Source of the DNA: Thermovirga sp.
Lineage (GTDB): Bacteria; Synergistota; Synergistia; Synergistales; Thermovirgaceae
Length of the DNA stretch: 51,460 nucleotides
NCBI RefSeq assembly: GCF_017656375.1
Contig: NZ_JACDOB010000011.1
Coordinates: forward strand, 1-51,460
Reading direction: 5' to 3'
Both the position numbers and the translations under genes were made by a program. How positions within the stretch are numbered: position 1 is the first letter of the stretch; every line of letters begins with the position of its first letter. The notes under the pieces were generated by a model. The model was not told the DNA's origin. It made no database searches and saw only the letters and a list, made by a program, of their open reading frames with translations. This document shows, piece after piece, positions 33,413-40,950 of this stretch.

Positions 33413-34714
33413 ATGTATAAGGCTGTTCATTATATAAATCAATTTTTTGCTGGTGTGGGCGGTGAACAAAGCGCAAACATCTCTCCTTATGTAGTGGAGG
33501 GAGCCGTAGGGTTTGGGAAAGAAATCGAAAAACTTTCTAAAAACCGTATAAAAATATCTCATACCATCATATGTGGTGATAATTATGCCGCCGAACACCC
33601 CGAAGAGCTAAAGAAGCAAACGTTATCATGGTTCCAAGAGATAAAACCCGATATTTTCATTGCAGGCCCAGCCTTCGCTGCTGGAAGGTTTGGTTTAGCA
33701 TGTGGAACTTTATGCGAAATGGTAGGGAAAAGACTACAAATACCATGCGTTAGTGGAATGCACGAAACCAACCCAGGGATAGAGATAGCAAAGAAAACAA
33801 CATTTATCATTGAAACAAAGGACTCTGTAAGAGACCTCAAAAGGACACTGGAAAGAATGGTTATGCTTTCTCTTAAAATTCTTGACGGACAATATATTGG
33901 AGGACCAACGGAAGAAGGTTACCACCCTCGCGGAATACGCGTAAACGTACGTAGAGAAAAAAGAGGTTCTAAGCGAGCTGTAGAAATGCTTTTGAACAAA
34001 CTCGGAGGCAAAAACTTTGAAACAGAACTACCCATGCCAATTTTTGACCATGTGCCTCCTGCTCCAGCATTACAAAATATTTCTGAATCCTTGATCGCTG
34101 CTGGGACTGAAGGAGGTATTGTCCCCAGAGGCAATCCGGACAAAATAGAAGCGCATAATGCATCAAAATGGTGCATGTATTCAATTGAAGAAATCTCAAA
34201 ACTTAAAAAAGAAGATTACGAGGTCGCTCATGGTGGCTATGATCCAGTCCCTGCAACACAAGACCCTAACCGGATCCTTCCCATTGATGGGCTTCGAATA
34301 TTGGAAAAAAAAGGTCTATTTAGAAAACTCCTTGAGAAGTATTTCGTCACAGTTGGGAATGTCACTGCAGTTAAATCTGCAGAGATGTATGGCAAGGAAA
34401 TCGCATCAATGCTCCAAAACGAAGGCGTAAATGGAGTTGTTATGACCTCTACTTGAGGGACAGGAACTCGTTGCGGAGCAACGATTGCAAGAGAAATCGA
34501 AAGGGTCGGGATACCTGTAGCCCTGATTACCGCGATACCTAGTATAGCTTTGACTGTAGGAGCAAACAGAATAGTTCGAGGAGTAGCTATACCTCACCCT
34601 GTAGGATCTCCTTCGGAAAGGGATTATAAAGCTGAGTTAGAAATACGATTGAAAATTCTACAAAGCGCTCTTTTGGCCCTTCAAACGAATTTAACAGAAC
34701 AAAAAGTCTTTTAA
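33413..34714 (+). CDS. grdB: Component B gamma subunit (GrdB-like), selenoprotein read through UGA
   Basis: The frame opens at ATG 33413 (GGGAGG upstream; a GTG at 33410 is the alternative) and reaches an in-frame TGA at 34454-34456. It then continues as GTRCGATIAREIERVGIP and 70 further family-like residues to TAA at 34712-34714. Reading TGA as selenocysteine gives 433 residues, the normal GrdB length, with Sec at 348 (Sec350 in the clostridial protein). MYKAVHYINQFFAGVGGE is the typical N-terminus. The redox motif is normally UxxCxxC; here it reads U-GTG-TR-C, so the middle Cys is Gly. The Sec attacks the substrate's C-N bond and passes the two-carbon unit to GrdA. A hairpin suited to Sec insertion follows the UGA. 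Confidence 0.93.
34457..34490 (+). promoter_or_regulatory. Bacterial SECIS-like hairpin
   Basis: CGTTGC (34469-34474) and GCAACG (34478-34483) form a 6-bp stem with a GGA loop, 12 bases after the UGA. Bacterial SECIS elements are small hairpins at this distance with a G at the start of the apical loop. The hairpin lies in the coding sequence, as it does in bacteria. Confidence 0.8.
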
Positions 34715-34715
34715 A

Positions 34716-35108
34716 ATGCTAAACACTAAAAAAATGAACAAGATAGATAGTACTTTAACAGTGATTACGAATAACCCTTTAGTACGTGATAAATATAGTA
34801 ATGTTATCTACGTTTATGGAGGGCCTTTGCAAGTAATTGATAAGGTTTTAGAATTCTTAGAGAAAGGGTACTTGCTCCACTCGCATCCAATTTCTGGGAG
34901 CATAAGGCTTTCGTGTAACCCATATCGCTCTATTTTAGTCTCAAAAAAGAGAAGCGGCGGACAAATAGATAAGAACGGAATCAAAACTATTCTTGTGGCG
35001 ATTGATCATATTTATAAATCCATTAATAACAGACCTACTCCAAAGGTATTTTTATACGACTATGCAGAATTGGATCTTGAACTTCTAGAAAAAACAGTAA
35101 CATTTTAA
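34716..35108 (+). CDS. grdX: GrdX family protein
   Basis: 130 residues, starting one base after the GrdB stop. TVITNNPLVRDKY, the IYVYGGPLQVIDKVLEFLEKGYLLHSHP block and SGSIRLSCNPYRSILV fit GrdX, a small protein found in glycine-, sarcosine- and betaine-reductase operons with no proven function. In clostridia it is commonly the first gene; here it is after grdB. There is no strong RBS, which fits translational coupling; ATG at 34734 is an alternative start. Confidence 0.8.
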   Translation: MLNTKKMNKIDSTLTVITNNPLVRDKYSNVIYVYGGPLQVIDKVLEFLEKGYLLHSHPISGSIRLSCNPYRSILVSKKRSGGQIDKNGIKTILVAIDHIYKSINNRPTPKVFLYDYAELDLELLEKTVTF

Positions 35109-35186
35109 GAGATAGCCATATGGAATATTTATATTTCATGTAACACTACTATTGGAAAAGTACTGATTGTTTGCGGAGGAAAGGCA

Positions 35187-35900
35187 ATGCTAAAACCTCA
35201 AAAAAAATCTACTTTATACGAATTAGTTTTAGGAGAAATTATTTCGGCAATAAAAAAAGGCCATTGGAAACCTGGCGAAAAATTACCCACCGAAACGACA
35301 TTAGCAGGCAAATTGAATGTGAGTCGTAGCGTTATCAGGGAAGTTATAAAAGCCTTAACTCTTTATGGTGTAGTTGAATCAAAGCCCGGGCATGGTACTT
35401 ATCTATCTCAACGAGCCTTAATAAATTTGAACAACAGCGAGTTACTCCATACAATATCTCAAGGTTCTTCTTTCGTAGAACTCATGGAAGTACGCATGAT
35501 AATAGAAACCCAGGCCGCATTTTGGGCGGCTCAAAGGGCAAAGGAGAAGGATATAAAGAAACTAGAAAAAATCCTCGACAAAGAAAAAGAACTACAAAAA
35601 CCCGATACCGATATTCATGCTAAGTTCCATGATGCAATAGTTGAACTTTCAGGCAACAAACTCCTACTTCAAATTTACAACTCCATTAGAAGCGAAATAT
35701 CTCTCCAACGGAAGAAATTCGCAAAGTTTTCCGTTGAAGATTTAAAAAGCTTTTCCGCACAACATTATGAAATTCTTAATGCCATAAAGAATAAAAACGC
35801 AGAAAAAGCACGCTCTCTTATGGAGAAACACATATTAAAAAGCCTGGACCTAACCAACAAATTTATAGCTGAGGAAGCAAAGGGAACCAGCCACTCTTGA
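35187..35900 (+). CDS. GntR-family regulator, FadR (FCD) subfamily
   Basis: 237 residues; GGAGG precedes ATG 35187. Residues about 8-75 are the winged helix (LPTETTLAGKLNVSRSVIREVIKAL). Residues 95-225 are the all-helical FCD ligand domain, with the metal-binding pattern Asp...His...His (HAKFHDAIVELSG, HYEILNAI, MEKHILKSLD). It lies at the end of the grd-like operon and probably senses the substrate. A candidate site is TTGTCTGACTT at 32008-32018 between the divergent operons. Confidence 0.88.
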   Translation: MLKPQKKSTLYELVLGEIISAIKKGHWKPGEKLPTETTLAGKLNVSRSVIREVIKALTLYGVVESKPGHGTYLSQRALINLNNSELLHTISQGSSFVELMEVRMIIETQAAFWAAQRAKEKDIKKLEKILDKEKELQKPDTDIHAKFHDAIVELSGNKLLLQIYNSIRSEISLQRKKFAKFSVEDLKSFSAQHYEILNAIKNKNAEKARSLMEKHILKSLDLTNKFIAEEAKGTSHS

Positions 35901-35916
35901 CATTGTTGCCTTAAAC

Positions 35917-36870
35917 TTAAACATAAAGATCTGTGCTCAAATATTTAAGGCCTGAATCACAAACCAAAAAAGCTATAGTGTTCCCTTTTTCCTTCCCACG
36001 CAGAAGCCGGGCCGCAGCGAAGACATGGGCTCCCGTTGAAAATCCGCCAAATATGCCCTCTATCTCCGCGAGAGCCCTCGCTCCTTCAATAGCCTCCTCG
36101 TCGGTTACAGTAATGTACTCCTCAACAAGAGACCTATCCAATAGAGGCAAATCCCTACAGTATCCCCCGCCCTGAATCTTATGATTTGGATTTTTTATGG
36201 GCCCTCCCGCAAGATATGGAGCAGAAGCGGGTTCAACAAGATAGCACCTTATGTCCGGGTTGTGTTTTTTAAGAGCCTTAGCGCATCCCACAAAAGTACC
36301 CCCGGTTCCAACAAAATCGACGAACGCATCTATTTGCCCATCAAGATCATGCCACAGCTCCTCACCTGTGTGAAGCTCATGAGCTTTTGCATTAGCCTCA
36401 AGCATAAATTGATCAGCCCTAAAAGCTCCTAATTCTTTTACCACCTCTTGTGTTTTTGCCTCTACCAAAGCCAGGTCCTCCCCAGACACCTGCCCTGGCA
36501 CAGAGCCAGGGGCTTGATCCACAAGGACCACCTCTGCCCCAAGGGCTTCCATCATCCTCGCTCTTTCCATGGAGTTGCCTTTGGACATGACAGCAATAAA
36601 GGGATAACCTTTAACAGCACAAACTATGGCAAGTCCTGTACCTGTATTGCCACTTGTAAGTTCCACCACCGGCTGCCCTGGAGAAAGTGCCCCAGAAGCC
36701 TCCGCTTCCTCAATTATTTTGAGGGCTATCCTGTCTTTCTTGCTGTAACCAGGATTAAGATTTTCCAATTTGGCAAACAGCTGGCCCTCTAATTCCCATT
36801 CCCTGCAAAGCCTGGACAACTTCACAACAGGAGTATTACCTATGGCTTCCAAAACACTTTTACAAAACAT
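35917..36870 (-). CDS. Cysteine synthase family PLP enzyme
   Basis: 317 residues from ATG 36870, just after the stop of the upstream gene; a start at 36903 would overlap that gene. IGNTPVVKLSRL, the PLP-binding Lys in LNPGYSKKDRIAL, ELTSGNTGTGLAIV and VGTGGTFVGCAKALK are fold-type II signs. O-acetylserine sulfhydrylase usually reads NPxxSxKDR, and the GYSKKDR variant and ELHTGEELWHDLDGQ block are consistent with it. It may make cysteine, but a related lyase or beta-replacement reaction is possible. It is co-transcribed with the GNAT-nitrilase gene. Confidence 0.82.
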   Translation of the reverse strand: MFCKSVLEAIGNTPVVKLSRLCREWELEGQLFAKLENLNPGYSKKDRIALKIIEEAEASGALSPGQPVVELTSGNTGTGLAIVCAVKGYPFIAVMSKGNSMERARMMEALGAEVVLVDQAPGSVPGQVSGEDLALVEAKTQEVVKELGAFRADQFMLEANAKAHELHTGEELWHDLDGQIDAFVDFVGTGGTFVGCAKALKKHNPDIRCYLVEPASAPYLAGGPIKNPNHKIQGGGYCRDLPLLDRSLVEEYITVTDEEAIEGARALAEIEGIFGGFSTGAHVFAAARLLRGKEKGNTIAFLVCDSGLKYLSTDLYV

Positions 36871-36872
36871 GC

Positions 36873-38423
36873 TTATCCCTTCTTTCCTCCCTTTTTTAGC
36901 CATTGAACCCTGTAGAGGTCATCTCTACGGCTCTGAAGGCTCCTCACACTGCCTGAAGTCCTAAGTTCCTTTATCAAGTCTATATCTAAATCAGCTATCA
37001 AGGCCATCTCAGTATTAGGCGTGGCCTCAGCAGCCACAGCATCAGGAGGAAAAGCAAAATCAGCGGGAGTCAGTATGGCAGACTGAGAATACTGAATGTC
37101 CATGTTTTCTACCTTTGGGATGTTACCTACGCTTCCTGTAATGGCAACGTAGCATTCGTTCTCTATGGCTCTTGCTTGGGCACAATGCCTTACTCTGAGA
37201 TATCCGTTTCTCGTATCAGTCCAATAAGGCACCAACAAAATGGTCATTCCCATATCAGCAAGTATCCTAGGAAGCTCAGGAAATTCTACGTCATAGCAAA
37301 CTAATATGCCGATTTTCCCTACATCAGTATCAAAAACCTTAAGCTCGTCTCCCCCCTGAAGACCCCACGTCATATATTCATCAGGGGTTATATGAAGTTT
37401 GTACTGCTTATCCCATGTACCGTCCCGCCTACAGAGAAAAGACACATTGTACAGAGCCCCATTTTTGTACTCAGGCACGCTACCTGAAACAATATTTATG
37501 TTGTAGCTCAAGGCCATCCTCACCAAGGCCTCTCTCATAGGCTCAGTGTATTGGGCTAAAAGCCGCATTGCCTCAGCAGGGTCCTTCTGATCATAGTGAG
37601 CTATCAGAGGGACATTGAAGAGCTCTGGGAAAAGGACTAAATCTGCCTTGTAGCCAGAGACAGCATCCACAAAAAACTCAACCTGCTGCATAAAGTCATC
37701 AAAAGAATTAAAAAGCCTCATCTGCCACTGTACTACACCTAAGCGAACATAAGTTTTGACCCTCTTTATCAGGCTCTTCTTTTCTTCGTAATATATGTTG
37801 TGCCACTCGAGGATTACTCCGTATCCCTTGGATTTCGTGTCCGCCGGCCAATAGCCAGGCACTATTCGCTTGACGTGAAAATCGTTGCTGAGCTGAAAGG
37901 TTAAAACCGGGTCTGTGATCTCCTTGTTTTCCACCATTCGAACATATTCACCTGGCTTCATGGAATCTGCGTATTTAGCATATCCAGGAATCCTACCCCC
38001 TATAATTATTCCCTTAAGGTTTAAAGTCTCACAGAGTTCCTTTCTGGCATCGTACAGTCTCCTGCCAAGCCGCATATCCCTATAATCTGGGTGCACGAAG
38101 ACATCTATGCCGTACAAATAATCCCCATCGGGATCATGATTTTTCAACGTACCATCCCCTACTATTTGCTTATAAGTGTGGCGATCCCCATAAACAGTAG
38201 AATCTATGATCAATGAAAGGGCGGCGGCAACTATGTGTCCCTCAAACTCCATACCTAATTGCCCCTCCGGGAACCTCCTCACCATGCACTCAAACTGCTT
38301 GTAACTCCAGGCTCCTCCCATATCAGGGTATATAAGGTCCATTATCTTCCTTATATCTTCATAATCCTCGATCTTTAGAGTTCTAAGTTTGAGCTTGGAA
38401 TAATCCTCTCTTTTCTTATCCAT
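36873..38423 (-). CDS. GNAT acetyltransferase fused to carbon-nitrogen hydrolase
   Basis: 516 residues from ATG 38423, preceded by GGAGGT; a longer frame to 38489 has no RBS. Residues 8-200 are a GNAT domain, with the acetyl-CoA loop region VHPDYRDMRLGRRLYDARKEL. Residues 230-510 are a nitrilase-fold amidase with the Glu-Lys-Cys triad in LFPELFN, DKQYKLHITPDE and GILVCYDVEFPE. The pair suggests an N-acylated or amide substrate handled at two sites. It forms a two-gene operon with the cysteine-synthase-family gene (2-base gap) and is divergent from a GntR regulator. Confidence 0.85.
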   Translation of the reverse strand: MDKKREDYSKLKLRTLKIEDYEDIRKIMDLIYPDMGGAWSYKQFECMVRRFPEGQLGMEFEGHIVAAALSLIIDSTVYGDRHTYKQIVGDGTLKNHDPDGDYLYGIDVFVHPDYRDMRLGRRLYDARKELCETLNLKGIIIGGRIPGYAKYADSMKPGEYVRMVENKEITDPVLTFQLSNDFHVKRIVPGYWPADTKSKGYGVILEWHNIYYEEKKSLIKRVKTYVRLGVVQWQMRLFNSFDDFMQQVEFFVDAVSGYKADLVLFPELFNVPLIAHYDQKDPAEAMRLLAQYTEPMREALVRMALSYNINIVSGSVPEYKNGALYNVSFLCRRDGTWDKQYKLHITPDEYMTWGLQGGDELKVFDTDVGKIGILVCYDVEFPELPRILADMGMTILLVPYWTDTRNGYLRVRHCAQARAIENECYVAITGSVGNIPKVENMDIQYSQSAILTPADFAFPPDAVAAEATPNTEMALIADLDIDLIKELRTSGSVRSLQSRRDDLYRVQWLKKGGKKG

Positions 38424-38531
38424 TGATAGCACTACCTCCAAATTCTTTCTTTCTCTATTATTATAAACCAAAGATTTCCACCGCAACAATTTAACACGCT
38501 AAAACACGCTTACACTAAGGTGTTTTCCTAG

Positions 38532-38574
38532 TTGACATAATTGACAGATAATGTATCCTTGTATGTAAGGATAC
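38532..38574 (+). promoter_or_regulatory. Promoter with overlapping perfect inverted repeat (GntR operator)
   Basis: TTGACA (38532-38537), 16 bases, TATCCT (38554-38559). GTATCCTT (38553-38560) and AAGGATAC (38567-38574) form a perfect 8-base inverted repeat, 6 bases apart, covering the -10. GntR-family proteins bind such sites and often repress their own gene, here at 38598. A second TTGACA lies at 38541-38546. Confidence 0.65.
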
Positions 38575-38597
38575 CAGAATCCAAAGAGGTGAAAAAA

Positions 38598-39296
38598 ATG
38601 GATTCCATACTAAAAGCTATTCCCGAAGAAACTTATGTGCCCGTCAGAGTAATAGTTTATGAAACCCTTAGAGAGGCTATTTTCAGGCGAGAACTGAAAG
38701 ACGGCGACAAGTTGATCGAAAGTGAGCTTGCCGAAAAGCTTAACGTAAGCCGGACCCCTGTGAGAGAAGCTTTGCGCATGCTGGAGTCAGAGGGCCTGGT
38801 GGAGAGGATTCCCCGTAAGGGGCTTTTCGTAAAGGGACTATCTAAAGAGGATATAATTGAGATCTATTCCATAAGACAAGCCCTTGAAGCCCTAGCCATA
38901 AGATCTGTCTGCAAGAATATTACTGACGAAGAACTGAAAGAGCTAAAAAGGCTCTACTCCCAAATGGAAGAAGCATATGAACAAGGAGACGACAACAAAC
39001 TTTTCGCCCTGTCCCAAAAATTCAACGAAGCTATAGTTGCCCCATCCAATATGCCCAGGCTTTTGAGCCTACTTGCCACATACCATGAATATCTAAGAAG
39101 GCTACGATCCCGTTCCTTCAGTAAGTCTTCACGAAAAGTACAGGCCCTCAAGGAACATGGCCAGATACTTGAAGCAATATCAGAAAGAAACCCTGATAAG
39201 GCTGAACGGCTAGTCAAAGAACACCTGGAAAACGCCATAAAGGCACTCACCATTGAATTTCACCCCAACAACACACCTCAAAAAAAAATGATTTAA
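38598..39296 (+). CDS. GntR-family regulator (FCD domain)
   Basis: 232 residues from ATG 38598, with AAAGAGGTG upstream; the frame is open from 38541, but that region is the promoter. The N-terminal winged helix contains LIESELAEKLNVSRTPVREALRML. The FCD domain follows (IYSIRQALEALAIRSVC, ISERNPDKAERLVKEHLENAIKAL). It probably represses the tricarboxylate-uptake and citrate genes that follow in the same direction, relieved by the transported acid. Confidence 0.9.
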   Translation: MDSILKAIPEETYVPVRVIVYETLREAIFRRELKDGDKLIESELAEKLNVSRTPVREALRMLESEGLVERIPRKGLFVKGLSKEDIIEIYSIRQALEALAIRSVCKNITDEELKELKRLYSQMEEAYEQGDDNKLFALSQKFNEAIVAPSNMPRLLSLLATYHEYLRRLRSRSFSKSSRKVQALKEHGQILEAISERNPDKAERLVKEHLENAIKALTIEFHPNNTPQKKMI

Positions 39297-39383
39297 AAAT
39301 ACAAAAACAGGAAGGAGGGATACGAGAAGCTAAAAAAGGCAAAAATCAAAAAATTCACTAATAACAAAAAGGAGGTTGGAATT

Positions 39384-40373
39384 ATGAAAGGTTCTTTCAA
39401 AAAAATGCTTGCCTTGGTGTTGATCTCAGCTTTTGTCCTTTCTGTTGCTGGACTGGCAAGTGCTGCATGGAAACCCACCAGGCCTATTGAAATAGTAGCT
39501 CCTGCTGGGCCTGGCGGTGGATGGGATACCCTTGCCAGAGTAGTCAAAAAAGCCCTTGAAGAGGAAAAGCTTGTAGATCAGCCAATCATCGTCACCAACA
39601 TGCCCGGCGGTGGCGGTGCAACGGGATGGACATATCTGAAAGGCAAAAAGGGTAAAGGAGAGTATTTGGCAGTAAACTCTAGCTTGATCCTCTTAAATAA
39701 TTTACTTGGCAAGAGCAAATTAACTTTCAAGGACTTCACAGTCTTGGCTAACCTGCAGGCAGAATGGGAAACCATTGCCGTAAAGAGCGATGCCCCTTAT
39801 TCTGACTTAAAGAGCTTCTTTGAGGCATTAAAGGCGAATCCTGGCGATATGCCCATTGGCGTTGGCCCAACCCTCGGTAACGACGATCACATACAGTTTT
39901 TGATGCTAGCCAAAAAGTACGGCGTAGATCCTGCCACCGTCAAATTCGTAGTTTACCCTGAAACAGCAGCCGGTCAAATCCCTGCGCTCCTAGGAGGCCA
40001 TATAAAGGCCATAACCATAAGCCTTGGAGAGACACTTGAACAAGTAAAGGCAGGAAACCTCAAACTTCTCGGTATTTCATCTCCTGAGCGTCTCAATATC
40101 CTTCCTGACGTACCTACATACAAGGAGCAAGGCGTAGATTTGGTATTCCCCCACTGGCGAGGAATAATGGCTGCTCCAGGACTCTCTGAAGAACAGATAG
40201 CTTTCTGGAATGAAACCCTCAAGAAAATGGTCGAAAGCAAAACATGGAAGGAATCTCTCAAAAACCTGGGATGGGATCAGTTCTACCAGAACGCAGACGA
40301 GTACAAAGCCTACCTTGAAGATCAGGAAAAAGAGATAAAGGACCTTCTGTCCAAGGTTGGATTGATAAAGTAA
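39384..40373 (+). CDS. tctC: Tripartite tricarboxylate transporter substrate-binding protein (TctC)
   Basis: 329 residues; a signal peptide (1-27, ending LASA) is followed by WKPTRPIEIVAPAGPGGGWDTLAR, the typical TctC opening, and by the conserved VVYPETAAGQIPALLGGHIKAI and LGISSPERLNILPDVPTYKEQG. It binds citrate or another carboxylate outside the membrane for TctAB. AAGGAGG precedes ATG 39384. Co-transcribed with the GntR gene. Confidence 0.94.
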   Translation: MKGSFKKMLALVLISAFVLSVAGLASAAWKPTRPIEIVAPAGPGGGWDTLARVVKKALEEEKLVDQPIIVTNMPGGGGATGWTYLKGKKGKGEYLAVNSSLILLNNLLGKSKLTFKDFTVLANLQAEWETIAVKSDAPYSDLKSFFEALKANPGDMPIGVGPTLGNDDHIQFLMLAKKYGVDPATVKFVVYPETAAGQIPALLGGHIKAITISLGETLEQVKAGNLKLLGISSPERLNILPDVPTYKEQGVDLVFPHWRGIMAAPGLSEEQIAFWNETLKKMVESKTWKESLKNLGWDQFYQNADEYKAYLEDQEKEIKDLLSKVGLIK

Positions 40374-40395
40374 CAAGCACACAGACCTTAAGTAC

Positions 40396-40430
40396 AGCCA
40401 AGTGGAGGTAGACACCGCCTTCACTTGGCT
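40396..40430 (+). other. Intercistronic mRNA hairpin between tctC and tctB
   Basis: AGCCAAGTG (40396-40404) pairs with CACTTGGCT (40422-40430), extended by a G-T pair and AGG/CCT. There is no T-tract, so it probably protects the upstream tctC message and lowers tctB-tctA expression rather than ending transcription. This fits a binding protein needed in excess. Confidence 0.55.
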
Positions 40431-40451
40431 TCAAAAAGGAGGAAGAAACTG

Positions 40452-40928
40452 GTGACTAAGAATGAGATTTCGGGATTGTTGGCGATAACAATAAGCAGCA
40501 TTTATATATTCGCAACCTTGAGACTCCCCGAAACTGCCATGGGAGACAATGTAGGGCCAAAACTCTTCCCCCTTCTGGCAGGATGCTTGGCTTTCCTGTG
40601 CGGCCTTATACTTCTGATTAAAGACAAGAAATTGGACAAATCTAAAAAAGAAATCTTCCACCTGGGATTAAGAGAGCAAAAAGATTTATACGTAAAAATT
40701 GCCTTAACAATATGCCTAGGTATAGCATATGGGTTCGTATTGGTTCCTCTAGGATACGTTATATCAACGGCGATATTCATGTTGTGCATCACCAGGCTTA
40801 TCAATGGCAAAAGATGGCTGGAAAACTTGCTTATCTCCCTTACATTCCCCGTGATAACCTACATAGTCTTCGCCATTTTGCTAGGCTTGAGCTTGCCTAG
40901 AGGGTTACTATCATTTCTCCCCTTTTAA
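40452..40928 (+). CDS. tctB: Tripartite tricarboxylate transporter small membrane subunit (TctB)
   Basis: 158 residues from GTG 40452, preceded by AAGGAGG (40436-40442). Four hydrophobic segments; the first holds ISGLLAITISSIYIFATLRLPE. It is the small permease partner of TctA and lies 22 bases before it. Confidence 0.88.
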   Translation: MTKNEISGLLAITISSIYIFATLRLPETAMGDNVGPKLFPLLAGCLAFLCGLILLIKDKKLDKSKKEIFHLGLREQKDLYVKIALTICLGIAYGFVLVPLGYVISTAIFMLCITRLINGKRWLENLLISLTFPVITYIVFAILLGLSLPRGLLSFLPF

Positions 40929-40950
40929 TGTGTAGAGGAGGTATTTGGTT

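Noticed and set aside
33413-34456. grdB as a truncated pseudogene ending at TGA
   Set aside because: The conserved frame continues to a proper C-terminus, the TGA lies at the known Sec position and a SECIS-like hairpin follows.
34406-34597. Minus-strand 63-codon frame over the grdB readthrough region
   Set aside because: It is a shadow of the selenoprotein C-terminus, with low-complexity composition and no RBS.
40374-40451. Terminator between tctC and tctB
   Set aside because: The hairpin lacks a T-tract and tctB follows at once with a strong RBS.
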